A DNA stretch of 64,000 bases from JBJMHZ01 sp045807125 (GCA_045807125.1 JBJMHZ010000042.1:248001-312000), one strand, 5' to 3'. Shown: positions 48,121 through 57,336, counted from the stretch's first letter. Translations and numbers: made by a program. The notes: a model not told the origin generated them from the letters alone.

Positions 48121-49889
48121 CGCCCGTCCTGACCGCTCTCCCCGGCGAGCTTGGCGCGCTCCTCCTCGACCAGGACGCGGCGCAGCACCTTGCCCACCAT
48201 CGTGCGCGGCAGCTCGGCGCGGAGCTCCACCAGCTTCGGCACCTTGTAGGCGGCGAGCTCGCGCTTGCAGTGCTCGATCACCTCGGCCTCGGTCAGCTCG
48301 TGCCCCGGCTTCGGCACGATGAACGCCTTCACCGTCTCGCCGCGGTACGCGTCCGGCACCCCGGCGACCGCGCAGTCGGCGACGCCCGGGTGGCGGAAGA
48401 GCACCTCCTCGACCTCGGACGGGTAGATGTTGAAGCCGCCCGCGATGATGAGCTCCTTCTTGCGGTCGACGATCGAGAAGAACCCGTCGTCGTCCATCAC
48501 CGCGATGTCGCCGGTGCGGAAGTAGCCGTCGGCGGTGAACGCGTCGGCCGTCTCCTCCTGGCGCTGCCAGTAGCCGCGCATCACCTGAGGGCCGGCGATG
48601 ACCAGCTCGCCCGGCTGCCCGGGGGCCACGACGACCGCCGGGTCGTCCTGGTCGACGATGCGGCAACGGGTCCCGGTGATGGGCAGGCCGATCGTGCCGG
48701 TCTTGCGCTGCCCGGCGAGCGGGTTGGCGTGCGTGATCGGCGAGGTCTCGGTCATGCCGTAACCCTCGACCAGGCGGCCTCCGGTGATCCGCTCGAACTG
48801 CTCCTGGATCTCCAGCGGCAGCTTCATCGCGCCGGAGACGCATGCGCGGATCGACCGCAGGTCGTGCTTGGCCGCCTCCGGCGAGTCGATGATCGCCTTG
48901 TAGATAGGCGGCACGCCGGGGAAGACCGTCGGGCGCCACCGGTCCACCGCCTCGAAGACCATGCCGAGGTCGAACCGGGGCAGCAGGACGAGGGTGCCGC
49001 CGAGCAGCACGGTGATGGACATGCACAGGGTGAGGCCGTACGCGTGGAACAGCGGCAGGACGGCGAGCGTGGTCTCCTGCCCCGCGCGCGCGTCAACGAG
49101 CCAGAGCCGGCCCTGGTAGGCGTTGGCCACCAGGTTGGCGTGCGTGAGCATCGCGCCCTTGGACAGCCCGGTGGTGCCGCCGGTGTACTGCAGGAGCGCG
49201 AGGTCGGCTGCCGGGTCGATGTCCGCCTGCGGCGCGCTGCCCGACGCCCCCGCGAGCAGCTTGGTGAACGACAGCACGTCGGCGTCGGACGGGACGTCGG
49301 CCGCGATCTCGGCGCGCCGCTTCTGGATGGCGGGCAGCGGCAGCTTCAGCAGCAGCTGCTTGCTCCTGGGCAGGTAGTCGGTGACCGACGTGACGACGAC
49401 GTGGCGAAGCGCGGTGCCGCCGCGCACCTGCGCCACCGTCTCGTGCACCTTGTCGAGGACGATGGCCACCACCGCACCGCAGTCGGCGAGCTGGTGGCCC
49501 ATCTCGTGCGCGGTGTAGAGCGGGTTGTGCTCGACGACGACGGCGCCGAGCCGCAGCGTGGCGTAGAACGCGATGACGTTCTGCGGGCAGTTCGGCAGCA
49601 CGAGCGCCACGCGGTCGCCCTTGCGGACCCCGAGCCCGGCGAGCGCCGAGGCGAACCTGTCGACGGCCTCGCGCAGCTCCCGGTAGGTCATCGTGGAGCC
49701 CAGGAACGCGAGCGCGGTCCTCGTCGGGAAGGCGGCGGCCGCGTCGTCGAGGAACCGCGTCATCGGCACGGCGGGGAAGTCGTAGTCCGGCGGCACCTCG
49801 GCCGGGTAGGAGGCGAGCCACGGCCGGACGTCGTACGCCCCACCGTCCGCCGCCGGGCCAGTGGGTTGGGTCTCGAGATCGCCTGCCAC
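48117..49889 (-). CDS. long-chain fatty-acid--CoA ligase (FadD-type)
   Basis: The 590-residue acyl-adenylating enzyme has the AMP-binding P-loop YTGGTTGLSKGAMLTHANL, the A5 motif EGYGMTETSP, the hinge region YFRTGDIAVMDDDGFFSIVDRKKELI, GFNIYPSEVE and the C-terminal catalytic lysine in RTMVGKVLRR. It activates fatty acids to acyl-CoA via acyl-AMP. It lies upstream of and overlaps pabA by four bases, an unusual partner for that gene. ATG/GTG near 49889 begins MAGDLETQP. Confidence 0.94.
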   Translation of the reverse strand: MAGDLETQPTGPAADGGAYDVRPWLASYPAEVPPDYDFPAVPMTRFLDDAAAAFPTRTALAFLGSTMTYRELREAVDRFASALAGLGVRKGDRVALVLPNCPQNVIAFYATLRLGAVVVEHNPLYTAHEMGHQLADCGAVVAIVLDKVHETVAQVRGGTALRHVVVTSVTDYLPRSKQLLLKLPLPAIQKRRAEIAADVPSDADVLSFTKLLAGASGSAPQADIDPAADLALLQYTGGTTGLSKGAMLTHANLVANAYQGRLWLVDARAGQETTLAVLPLFHAYGLTLCMSITVLLGGTLVLLPRFDLGMVFEAVDRWRPTVFPGVPPIYKAIIDSPEAAKHDLRSIRACVSGAMKLPLEIQEQFERITGGRLVEGYGMTETSPITHANPLAGQRKTGTIGLPITGTRCRIVDQDDPAVVVAPGQPGELVIAGPQVMRGYWQRQEETADAFTADGYFRTGDIAVMDDDGFFSIVDRKKELIIAGGFNIYPSEVEEVLFRHPGVADCAVAGVPDAYRGETVKAFIVPKPGHELTEAEVIEHCKRELAAYKVPKLVELRAELPRTMVGKVLRRVLVEEERAKLAGESGQDGR

Positions 49890-49909
49890 GCCCGCATGTT
49901 ACGCGCCGG

Positions 49910-50674
49910 TCAGGGCAGCGGGCGTCCAGAGGCTGACCCCGAAGGGCGAGCCACCTTGGCGTACAGCAGCTGGACCGGCCCCTCGTACGCCGGCAGCGCG
50001 AGGCTCGCCTGCTCCCGCACCAGGTAGCCGAGCCCGTAGGCGTCGACGTACTGCTGGTAGATGCGCACCGCGCGCGAGGCCGCCAGCGCCGCCCGCATGG
50101 CAGCGGCGCCGCCGACGGCGGTGATGACGAACGGCGGCGAGTACGGGCGCTCGCCCGGCAGCCAGAGGGTGTTGCCCACGCAGCGGATCACCGTGGTGGC
50201 CACCACCCGGTGCCCCATGATCGCTACCGCCCTGGCGTGCCCGGCCCAGAGCGCGTTGACCACGCCCTGCACGTCCTGCTGGTGCACGACCAGGTAGTCG
50301 GGCGGCACGCCGCGGTAGGCCGGGTCGTCCGGCCGGTACGGGGCGTCGTCGAGCGTCACCCGCAGCCCGGAGCCGTCGACCGGGGTCATCCCCGCCGGAG
50401 CCGCGAGCCGCGCGGCCCGCTGGCGGGCCGCCGCGAGGCGCGGGTCGGCCACCCCTGCCCCTGCGGCACCGAGCTCGGCCTGGAGCCGCCGCAGCGCAGC
50501 CTGCTGGCCGGCGACGGTGCCCTGCTGCTCGGCGATGAGCTGGCTGAGCTGGGTGCGCCGGTCGGCCCGCAGGTCGGTGCCGCCGGCGGTGACGGCGCTC
50601 GTCGCGAAGAGCAGGCCGGCGACCCCGGCGATCACCGGGACGGCGACCCGCCACCCGGTGGACCGCTCGCTCAC
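49910..50674 (-). CDS. DUF881 family protein
   Basis: The protein, about 254 residues, has an N-terminal membrane helix (about 9-28), a coiled-coil section (about 38-75) and the DUF881 core with GSGLRVTLDDAP, NALWAGHARAVAIMGHRVVATTVIRCVGNTLWLPGERPYSPPFVITAVG. The same family sits between crgA and trpG in mycobacteria. The function is unknown; it is probably extracytoplasmic. GTG 50674 has GGAG six bases upstream; an in-frame start at 50722 adds 16 residues and has no good site. Divergent from crgA. Confidence 0.9.
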   Translation of the reverse strand: MSERSTGWRVAVPVIAGVAGLLFATSAVTAGGTDLRADRRTQLSQLIAEQQGTVAGQQAALRRLQAELGAAGAGVADPRLAAARQRAARLAAPAGMTPVDGSGLRVTLDDAPYRPDDPAYRGVPPDYLVVHQQDVQGVVNALWAGHARAVAIMGHRVVATTVIRCVGNTLWLPGERPYSPPFVITAVGGAAAMRAALAASRAVRIYQQYVDAYGLGYLVREQASLALPAYEGPVQLLYAKVARPSGSASGRPLP

Positions 50675-50790
50675 GCCGACTCCGCTCGTGCTCTGCTCGT
50701 GCTCTGCTCGTACCGTCGCCACCCAGGGGATCGGTCCCCGCGTCTACGCTAGCGGCAACGAACCCGACCGTGGACTGCTAAGGAGAGGCC

Positions 50791-51042
50791 GTGCCCAAGT
50801 CGCGCGTCAGGAGGAAGCCGGCGTACACGCCTCCCCCGACCCGCTCAGGTCGGAAGGCCCGCGGTGCGCCGTGGGTCGGCCCGGCCATGGGGATCTTCTT
50901 CCTGATCGGCATCGCCTGGCTGGTCGTGTACTACATCACCGGCTCGAACATCCCGGTCTTCGACACCCTCGGCAACTGGAACCTGCTGGTCGGGTTCGGC
51001 CTGATCTGCATCGGGTTCGGCCTGGCCACCAAGTGGCAGTGA
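50791..51042 (+). CDS. crgA: cell division protein CrgA
   Basis: The 83-residue protein has the CrgA form: a basic N-terminus MPKSRVRRKPAYTPPP, two membrane helices (about 32-49 and 65-79) and the conserved NWNLLVGFGLICIGFGLATKW ending. CrgA helps recruit peptidoglycan synthesis proteins to the septum. GTG 50791 is preceded by AAGGAGAGG. Its place beside DUF881 and the kinase operon is conserved in actinobacteria. Confidence 0.96.
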   Translation: MPKSRVRRKPAYTPPPTRSGRKARGAPWVGPAMGIFFLIGIAWLVVYYITGSNIPVFDTLGNWNLLVGFGLICIGFGLATKWQ

Positions 51043-51148
51043 CCATCCCGGTGCGCCGCCCCGCCGGGCAATTACACCGCTGCAATTCGTCCACAGGGGT
51101 TGTCCCCAATGGGGACAACCGGTCCGTCGGCGCCCGGACGGTGCCGTG

Positions 51149-51397
51149 ATGCCGGTGTACGAGTTCCACTGCGCGGACTGCGGCGACGCCCGCGACCTGC
51201 TCCTGCCGCTGGGCGAGACGGCGCCGCGGCCCTGCCCGGCCTGCGGCGGGACCGCCCGTCACCGGTTCGCGCGGGTGGCCGTGTCCTACCGGTCCTGGGG
51301 GTTCACCTCGACCGATCGCCTCGTCGCCGAGCGCGGCGGGCGCCGCGGCGACTTCAACGAGCTGCGTGAGCGCGCCGAGCGCATCAGCGACGAGTGA
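51149..51397 (+). CDS. FmdB-family zinc-ribbon protein
   Basis: The 82-residue protein begins MPVYEFHCADCG and has CxxC pairs CADCG and CPACGG, forming a small zinc ribbon, then a charged C-terminal helix. The family is named after a methylotroph regulator of formamidase and acetamidase; its actual role is unknown. ATG 51149 is preceded directly by an in-frame GTG at 51146. Convergent with the thiolase. Confidence 0.86.
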   Translation: MPVYEFHCADCGDARDLLLPLGETAPRPCPACGGTARHRFARVAVSYRSWGFTSTDRLVAERGGRRGDFNELRERAERISDE

Positions 51398-51412
51398 GCG
51401 GCTCGAGGCGGC

Positions 51413-52588
51413 TCACAGCAGCTCGAGGATCGTCGCGTTGGCGAGCCCCCCGCCCTCGCACATCGTCTGCAGCCCGTAGCGGATGCCGCGCTCGCTCATG
51501 TGGTGCACCAGCGTGGTCATCAGCCGAGCCCCCGAGCCGCCGAGCGGGTGACCGAGGGCGATCGCCCCGCCGTTCGGGTTGACGAGCGCCGGGTCGGCGC
51601 CGATCTCGGCCTGCCAGGCCGCGATGACCGTGGCGAACGCCTCGTTGACCTCGAAGGCGCCGATGTCGGCGACCAGGAGCCCCGACCGCTCGAGGGCCTT
51701 GCGGGTCGCCGGGATGGGGCCGGTGAGCATCGTGACCGGGTCGACGCCGGCGAGCGCGAAGGCGTGGAACCGCACCAGCGGCTTGAGGCCCAGCTCGCGC
51801 GCCCGCTCGCTGGTGGTGATGAGCAGCGCCGCCGCGCCGTCCGAGATCTGCGACGAGTTGCCCGCGGTCACGATCCCGTCGTCCAGGAACGCGCTGCGCA
51901 GCGCGCCGAGCGTCTCGAGCGTGCCGCCCCTGCGGACGCCCTCGTCGGTGTCGAAGACGGCCGGCCCGCCATCGGCTGCGTCGATCGGGACCGGCACGAT
52001 CTCGCGCTTGAACCGGCCCTCGTCGATCGCGGCGGCCGCTCGCTCGTGCGAGCGCAGTGCGATCGTGTCGGCCTGCTCGCGGGTGACGCCCCAGCGCTGC
52101 GCGATCAGCTCGGCGCTGATGCCCTGCGGCACGAGGCCGCGGCCGCTGGGCGGCGCGTAGCGCTCGGTCATCCGCGGCCCGAACGGCTCCCCCGGCCCCT
52201 GCGTGACGGTCACGAGCATCGGTACGCGGCTCATCGACTCGACGCCGCCGGCCACCACGACGTCGCACTGCCCGGACATGACGGCCGCCGCGGCGAAGTG
52301 CGCGGCCTGCTGGCTCGACCCGCACTGGCGGTCGATCGTCGTGCCCGGCACCGACTCGGGCCAGCCGGCCGCGAGCACGGCGTTGCGGCCGACGTTGACC
52401 GCCTGCTCGCCGGTCTGCGAGACGCAGCCCCAGACGACGTCGTCGACGAGAGCCGGGTCGAGGCCGGTCCGGTCGGCGAGCGCCTGGAGGGCGTGCCCGG
52501 ACAGGTCGACCGGGTGCACGCCGGCCAGCGACCCGTTCCGCTTGCCGACGGCGGTCCGGACCGCCTCGACGATGACCGCGTCGCGCAT
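51413..52588 (-). CDS. acetyl-CoA C-acyltransferase (thiolase)
   Basis: The 391-residue thiolase has the acyl-accepting Cys in IDRQCGSSQQA (Cys89), the family motif NPNGGAIALGHPLGGSGARL with catalytic His near 345, and the second Cys in TMCEGGGLANA near 380. It cleaves or forms 3-ketoacyl-CoA in fatty-acid degradation or acetoacetyl-CoA synthesis. ATG 52594 and 52588 are both possible; the latter gives MRDAVIVEAVRT, the usual opening. Divergent from the PH-domain gene. Confidence 0.95.
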   Translation of the reverse strand: MRDAVIVEAVRTAVGKRNGSLAGVHPVDLSGHALQALADRTGLDPALVDDVVWGCVSQTGEQAVNVGRNAVLAAGWPESVPGTTIDRQCGSSQQAAHFAAAAVMSGQCDVVVAGGVESMSRVPMLVTVTQGPGEPFGPRMTERYAPPSGRGLVPQGISAELIAQRWGVTREQADTIALRSHERAAAAIDEGRFKREIVPVPIDAADGGPAVFDTDEGVRRGGTLETLGALRSAFLDDGIVTAGNSSQISDGAAALLITTSERARELGLKPLVRFHAFALAGVDPVTMLTGPIPATRKALERSGLLVADIGAFEVNEAFATVIAAWQAEIGADPALVNPNGGAIALGHPLGGSGARLMTTLVHHMSERGIRYGLQTMCEGGGLANATILELL

Positions 52589-52635
52589 GCGCACCCCAGG
52601 GATCGGATCGGCGAGACTTCGCTCATGCTACGTCC

Positions 52636-53097
52636 ATGGCGGTGAGCGATCCGGCCCACGAGCCGGGGCATGAGCCGGCGCCGGGAGGCGCGTCCGGGCA
52701 GGCCTGGGCGGCGAGGTGGTCGACCGTCGTCGCGCTCGCCGTCGCCGGCGCGGCCCTCGCGCTGCTCGCGGCCGGCAGCGATCCGGTGGGCGCGGTGCTC
52801 GCCGGTGCCGCCGCGCTCGGTGCGCTCGGGCTCGCGGCCTTCGACGCGCTCGCCAGGCCGACCCTGGCGGTCGACCGGGCGGGGCTCACGGTGCACGACG
52901 GCTGGCGGCCGCGCCGCTACGCCTGGGCCGAGATCGACCGCATCGAGGTCAGGACGACGAGGCGGTTGCTCGTCCTGCACGCGCTCGAGATCGACGCCGG
53001 CGACGACCTGGTCCTGCTGACCCGGCGCCGGCTCGGCACCGACCTCGCCGAGGTCTCGGCGCGGCTCGCGGAGCACCGGGCGGCCGCGACCAGGTGA
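52636..53097 (+). CDS. PH-like domain membrane protein
   Basis: The 153-residue protein has a disordered N-terminus, two hydrophobic segments (about 32-47 and 51-70), and a PH_6-like domain from LAVDRAGLTVHDGWRPRRYAWAEIDRIEV to the end. A protein of this kind lies next to ppiA and crgA in mycobacteria, so the position is conserved. Function unknown. ATG 52636 is the start. Convergent with the rhomboid gene, 25 bases apart. Confidence 0.86.
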   Translation: MAVSDPAHEPGHEPAPGGASGQAWAARWSTVVALAVAGAALALLAAGSDPVGAVLAGAAALGALGLAAFDALARPTLAVDRAGLTVHDGWRPRRYAWAEIDRIEVRTTRRLLVLHALEIDAGDDLVLLTRRRLGTDLAEVSARLAEHRAAATR

Positions 53098-53122
53098 CCG
53101 GCCGGGCGATCCGGCAGGTTCC

Positions 53123-53959
53123 TCAGGTGAGGGCGGCCGTCCGCAGCAGCGCGGCCACCATGGCGAGCCCCGCGACCGCGACCAGCGCCCCGGCGTGCAG
53201 GAGCGCCTGGGACCGGCGCGGCGCGTAGGCGTACGCCAGCGCGATGAGCCCGCCGCCGATGAAGCCGCCGAGGTGCCCCTGCCAGCTGATGTGGGCGAAG
53301 AAGAAGCTGATCGCGAAGTTGATCGCGATCAGGGTGGTGATCTGGCTGGTGTCGGCGCCGAACCGGCGGCTCAGCACCCACATCGCCGCGAACAGCCCGA
53401 AGATCGAGCCGGACGCGCCCTCCACGACCGCGCCCGGCCCGGTGAGGACGTAGGCGGTTACCCCGCCGGCGAGGCCGGAGACCAGGTACAGCCCGAGGAA
53501 CCGCCACCAGCCCAGCAGCCGCTCGAGCGGCGGCCCCATGAGGTACAGCGCGTACATGTTGAGCGCGATGTGCCACCAGCCGACGTGCAGGAACGAGGCG
53601 GTGACCAACCGGTAGTACTCGTGCTGGACGGCGATCAGGAAGTTGGCGCCGAAGAACCGCCGCTCGAAGGCCGGGCTGGCCAGCTGGAGCAGGAACGCCA
53701 CCACGTTGACCGCGATCAGCGTCAGCGTGACGGCGTCCGGGCGGCGCGCGACCGCGCCGCCGACCGGCGTCCGGGTGCGCACCGTGCCGGATCCGACGCA
53801 CTCGGGGCACTGGAAGCCGACCGGTGCGTCGCGCATGCAGTCCGGGCAGATCGGCCGCTCGCAGCGCGAGCAGCGGATGTAGGTCTCGCGGCCGGGGTGC
53901 CGGTAGCAGGTCGAGGTGGCGGTCACCCCCTCGCCGGACCCCGGCGTGGGCAGCGTCAT
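53123..53959 (-). CDS. rhomboid-family intramembrane serine protease with N-terminal zinc finger
   Basis: The 278-residue protein has an N-terminal B-box-like zinc finger (about 17-55, ligands in CYRHPG, CSRC, CPDC, CPEC) and a rhomboid domain with six membrane segments. The catalytic Ser is in EGASGSIFGLFAA (near 182) and the His in WQGHLGGFIGGGL (near 235). HVGWWHIALNMYALYLMG is the loop-1 signature. It cleaves membrane proteins within the bilayer; substrates are unknown. ATG 53959 overlaps the ppiA stop (ATGA). Confidence 0.94.
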   Translation of the reverse strand: MTLPTPGSGEGVTATSTCYRHPGRETYIRCSRCERPICPDCMRDAPVGFQCPECVGSGTVRTRTPVGGAVARRPDAVTLTLIAVNVVAFLLQLASPAFERRFFGANFLIAVQHEYYRLVTASFLHVGWWHIALNMYALYLMGPPLERLLGWWRFLGLYLVSGLAGGVTAYVLTGPGAVVEGASGSIFGLFAAMWVLSRRFGADTSQITTLIAINFAISFFFAHISWQGHLGGFIGGGLIALAYAYAPRRSQALLHAGALVAVAGLAMVAALLRTAALT

Positions 53960-54492
53960 GTCGTCCTGCGCTCGATCTCGACGGAGGTGATGGTGACGTC
54001 CTGGCGAGGGCGGTCGTTGGCGCCCGTCGGCACGCCGGCGATCGCGTCGACGACCTCTTGGCCCTTGGTGACCTCGCCGAAGATCGTGTGCGCGCCGTTG
54101 AGCCAGGTGGTGGGGCCGACGGTGATGAAGAACTGGGAGCCGTTGGTGCCGCTCCCGCCGCGCTTCCCGGCGTTGGCCATGGCCAGCAGATAGGGCCGGT
54201 CGAACGTCAGGTCGGGGTGAATCTCGTCGTCGAACTGGTAGCCAGGGCCGCCGGTGCCCTGCCCCAGCGGGTCGCCGCCCTGGATCATGAAGCCGGGGAT
54301 GACCCGGTGGAAGATCGTCCCGTCGTAGAGCGGTTCGCTGGTCTGCTGCCTGGTGCGCGGATGGGTCCACTCCCGGCCGCCCTCCGCCAGCTCGACGAAG
54401 TTGCGCACCGTCTTCGGGGCGTGGTTGGGGAACAGCTGCACCTCGATGTCGCCCATCGAGGTGCGCAGGGTGGCGTAGAGGTCCTCGGCCAC
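53956..54492 (-). CDS. ppiA: peptidyl-prolyl cis-trans isomerase (cyclophilin type)
   Basis: The 178-residue cyclophilin has FHRVIPGFMIQGGDP with the catalytic Arg, MANAGKRGGSGTNGSQFFIT, and WLNGAHTIFGEVTKG. It catalyses proline isomerisation in the cytoplasm; no signal peptide is present. GTG 54492 has AAAGGAAG ten bases ahead and gives the usual VAEDLYATLRTSMGDIEV start; the longer frame to 54891 is not credible. The locus matches mycobacterial ppiA. Confidence 0.95.
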   Translation of the reverse strand: MAEDLYATLRTSMGDIEVQLFPNHAPKTVRNFVELAEGGREWTHPRTRQQTSEPLYDGTIFHRVIPGFMIQGGDPLGQGTGGPGYQFDDEIHPDLTFDRPYLLAMANAGKRGGSGTNGSQFFITVGPTTWLNGAHTIFGEVTKGQEVVDAIAGVPTGANDRPRQDVTITSVEIERRTT

Positions 54493-54661
54493 TAAGGGGC
54501 TTCCTTTCGTCGTCGCTGGCGGGGGCATGCACCCGATCCTGGTGCCATCCTGCCACGGCCGGGTGAGCGACCAGCTGCTCCGGAGGATGGGGCGTGGTTC
54601 CCTGTGGGTAAGGTCGGGAAGGCAGCTAGCCGACCGCTCCCCCCGCGCCCGGAGGTGCCCC

Positions 54662-55504
54662 GTGGCCCGATCCCGCAGCTCCCGCTCGTCGCGTCGTCCA
54701 GCGGTCCCCGAGCAGGTCGGGGCCGGGGTCGCGGTCCTGCGCGCCAAGGCCGCCGGGGCCGGCGAGGTCGTGGTCCCGCGGGCCCAGCAGGCGTACGAGG
54801 CGGTGGTCCCCAAGGTCAGCGCGGCGGCCGGCCGGGTCGCGCCCGTGGTCGCCGCCGGCGTCGAGGCCGTCCAGCCGTACGCCCGGCGCACGGTCGAGGC
54901 CGCGGAGCCCTACGTCGAGCGGGCCCGCAGCACCGTGGCGACCACCGTGGCGACCAGGGTCCAGCCCGCGATCGAGGTGGCCCAGGCCCGGCTGGCGCCC
55001 GCCGCCGGGCAGGCCGCCGAGCTCACCCGCACCCGGGTCGCCCCCGCCGTCGAGGGGGCGGTCGACACGATGCGCTCGACCGTGATCCCCAAGGTCGCGG
55101 CCGGTGTCGCCGCAGCGGCCGCGGCGTCGGCACCGGTGGCTTCGGAGGCCAGGTTGCGCGGCCACGCCGCCCTCGCGGCGCTCGCCGGCCACGAGCAGGC
55201 CATCGCGGTGGTGCGCAAGCGGCGGCGGCGCTGGCCGCTGCTGCTCGCCCTGCTGGTGGGCGCGGCGACCGGGGCGGCGGTCGCCGAGGCGATGCGGCGG
55301 ATGCGCGGCGGCGCCGAATCGCTCGCGCCGCTCGTGCCACCCACCCCGCTGCCCACCCGGCCGGTCCCGACCACGACGGTGTCCGCCGGAGCAGGGGCGG
55401 CGACCGTGGAACCGGCGTCCGGCGAGGCGCCGGTCCGCGACGACGGCATCGGCACCACCGACGGCAATCCGATCGCCGGGCTCGAGGACGGCCCCGAGGC
55501 CTGA
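54662..55504 (+). CDS. Ala-rich membrane protein (DUF5324-like)
   Basis: The 280-residue protein is an Ala/Val-rich amphipathic helix for most of its length (about 12-180), with irregular repeats around AxxYAR/AxPYVERAR. A basic stretch VRKRRRRW precedes one membrane helix (about 196-214) and a Pro/Thr-rich acidic tail. This layout resembles DUF5324 proteins found near ppiA/crgA in Streptomyces. Function unknown. GTG 54662 has GGAGG seven bases upstream. Divergent from ppiA. Confidence 0.75.
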   Translation: MARSRSSRSSRRPAVPEQVGAGVAVLRAKAAGAGEVVVPRAQQAYEAVVPKVSAAAGRVAPVVAAGVEAVQPYARRTVEAAEPYVERARSTVATTVATRVQPAIEVAQARLAPAAGQAAELTRTRVAPAVEGAVDTMRSTVIPKVAAGVAAAAAASAPVASEARLRGHAALAALAGHEQAIAVVRKRRRRWPLLLALLVGAATGAAVAEAMRRMRGGAESLAPLVPPTPLPTRPVPTTTVSAGAGAATVEPASGEAPVRDDGIGTTDGNPIAGLEDGPEA

Positions 55505-55514
55505 GCGGGGCCGG

Positions 55515-56378
55515 TCAGCCCTCCACGAAGACGAGATCCTCCGGCGGCGAGGCGAGCCGCACGGTGTCGCCGTCGACGTCGACCACGAAGTCGAAGCCGG
55601 TGAAGTGGCCCGCGGTGAGGATCAGGACCCGGTCGTCGCGCGCCGCCAGGAACTCCTTGAAGCCGGCGAGCGACGTGCTGCCGTCGTTCAGGGCGAGGTA
55701 GTCGGCCAGCCGGCGGAACAGCTTGGGCAGGATCACCGCGGTGTCCGACAGCGACGTCACGGTCACCTGCGTCCCCGTCGTGGTGGTGTCCTGCGCCCAC
55801 ACCCCGCTGCCCTTGCTGCGCGCCTCGTCGGCTGCCTCGGTCAGCGCGCCGCGCAGGTCGGGGAAGAACTGGCTGTAGAACGTCGGGTAGACGAGCCCGG
55901 CCGCGGTCAGCTGATGGTTGACGCTCTCCCGCAGGCGCGCGATGTCGAGGAAGACGTCGGCCAGGTCGTCCTCGGCCGCGGTGCCCGGATAGGCCAGGGA
56001 CACCGGACGGCCGTACTTGTCGGCGAACTTGGTGAGGATGTAGCCGTCGGTCCGGTCGGGGGTCGCGGCGGTGAGCGTCTCGTTGTCCGCGCGCTGCACG
56101 CCGGTGAAGCCGAGCAGCCGCAGCAGCTCGTCCGCCGCCTCGTGGGCCAGGCCGAGCGGCTGGTGCTGGTGATGGCCGCCGGCCACCCGGGGCGTGTAGT
56201 GCGTCTCCAGCGCGTCGATCGCGTCGAGCCGCAGCTGCACCCCGCCCTGCGCGTTCTGCTGCGCCGCGATCTTGGTCTTGTGGAAGGCGTCGACGTCGGT
56301 GGGGTAGAAGCGCACCGAGTCGCCGTCCGGCTGGGTGCCGACGACCCGGTACGAACCCTTGATCAGCGTGAGTGGCAT
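55515..56378 (-). CDS. thermonuclease-like (SNase) domain protein
   Basis: The 287-residue protein has SNase-type elements: DGDSVRFYP (Asp of the metal site), LRLDAIDALETHY (Arg, Asp and Glu of the active site), and KYGRPVSLAY. An insertion of about 20 residues separates the first two, and the protein is roughly twice the size of staphylococcal nuclease, with a C-terminal half of unknown fold. There is no signal peptide, so it is predicted to be cytoplasmic. ATG 56378 gives MPLTLIKGSYRVVG; the frame to 56483 adds unlikely residues. Convergent with the gene at 54662. Confidence 0.78.
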   Translation of the reverse strand: MPLTLIKGSYRVVGTQPDGDSVRFYPTDVDAFHKTKIAAQQNAQGGVQLRLDAIDALETHYTPRVAGGHHQHQPLGLAHEAADELLRLLGFTGVQRADNETLTAATPDRTDGYILTKFADKYGRPVSLAYPGTAAEDDLADVFLDIARLRESVNHQLTAAGLVYPTFYSQFFPDLRGALTEAADEARSKGSGVWAQDTTTTGTQVTVTSLSDTAVILPKLFRRLADYLALNDGSTSLAGFKEFLAARDDRVLILTAGHFTGFDFVVDVDGDTVRLASPPEDLVFVEG

Positions 56379-56469
56379 CGCCGGCCCCCGATCCGATGCT
56401 CGTACGGCATGTATCGTGCCGCGCCACGGTCCCACGGTCGCGCCGGCCGGGGCAATGGACGTGCAGGCG

Positions 56470-57336
56470 TCAGACCGGATCACCGAGGACGCAGTCGGCG
56501 ACCCGCGGCCGGTAGCGACAGCGGTCCCGCATGCGGATCTCCCCCAGTCGCGGCAGGGTGGTCAGCGGGGAGAGGTCACCGTCGACGATGCAGGTCGACC
56601 CCCAGGCATGGAGCGCGCGCAGCCGCTCCAGCCCGCGCAGCGGCCGGACCGACGCGATGTCGCCGCAGTCGCTGACGCCGAGGAACTCCAGGCAGCCCAG
56701 CTCCGCGACCGGGCCGAGGGAGTCGATGCCCTCGCAGCTCTCCAGCTCCAGCTCGCGCAGCGTGCCGCGCACCCCGGTCAGGCCGGCGAGCGACGTCAGG
56801 CTCGGGGAATCCTTGACGGCCAGGCTCTCGAGGCCCTCATGACGGCCGAAGTCCGCCAGGGTCGGCTCGTCGAAGCCCCATGCCATCGCGGTGCGCAGGC
56901 CAGCGACGCTGCCCAGCGTGCCGCGCAGGATCGGCCAGTCGCCGGCGACGGACTCCAGGTGCGGCAGCGCACCGAGGTTCAGCGCCGCGCCGGGCGCGGC
57001 GTGCACCGAGAGCTCGCGCAGCGAGCCGCCGAGCCGCTCGATCGAGCGCAAGTCGGCGATCGCGCGGTCGAGGACGTGCAGCCGCCGGACGCCCCAGTCG
57101 GCGTCGAGGCGGTCGAGATGCCCGTCGGTGAAGCCGCGAGCCGCTTCGAGCGCGAGCCCGTCCACGTCGGGTCGGCGCAGGGCCCTCTCGATGGCGCCCG
57201 ACCAGCGCCCGGTGACCACGAGCGTGCGGCCCTGCGGGCCGTCCTCGAGGACGTACCCCCGGCCCGCGACGGCGGGCGGCTTGGCCCCTGACCTGGCTGT
57301 CGGGATCTGTCCTGGCGCGTGAACGGTGACGAGCAT
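56470..57336 (-). CDS. leucine-rich-repeat-like protein
   Basis: The 288-residue protein contains irregular 20-25-residue repeats of the LRR type (about 80-260), for example LRELSVHAAPGAALNLGALPHLESV, LESLAVKDSPSLTSLAGLTG and LRELELESCEGIDSLG. No enzymatic domain, signal peptide or membrane span is visible. It is probably a cytoplasmic protein-binding scaffold of unknown function. ATG 57336 has a GGGGGGACAAGG stretch directly upstream. Confidence 0.7.
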   Translation of the reverse strand: MLVTVHAPGQIPTARSGAKPPAVAGRGYVLEDGPQGRTLVVTGRWSGAIERALRRPDVDGLALEAARGFTDGHLDRLDADWGVRRLHVLDRAIADLRSIERLGGSLRELSVHAAPGAALNLGALPHLESVAGDWPILRGTLGSVAGLRTAMAWGFDEPTLADFGRHEGLESLAVKDSPSLTSLAGLTGVRGTLRELELESCEGIDSLGPVAELGCLEFLGVSDCGDIASVRPLRGLERLRALHAWGSTCIVDGDLSPLTTLPRLGEIRMRDRCRYRPRVADCVLGDPV

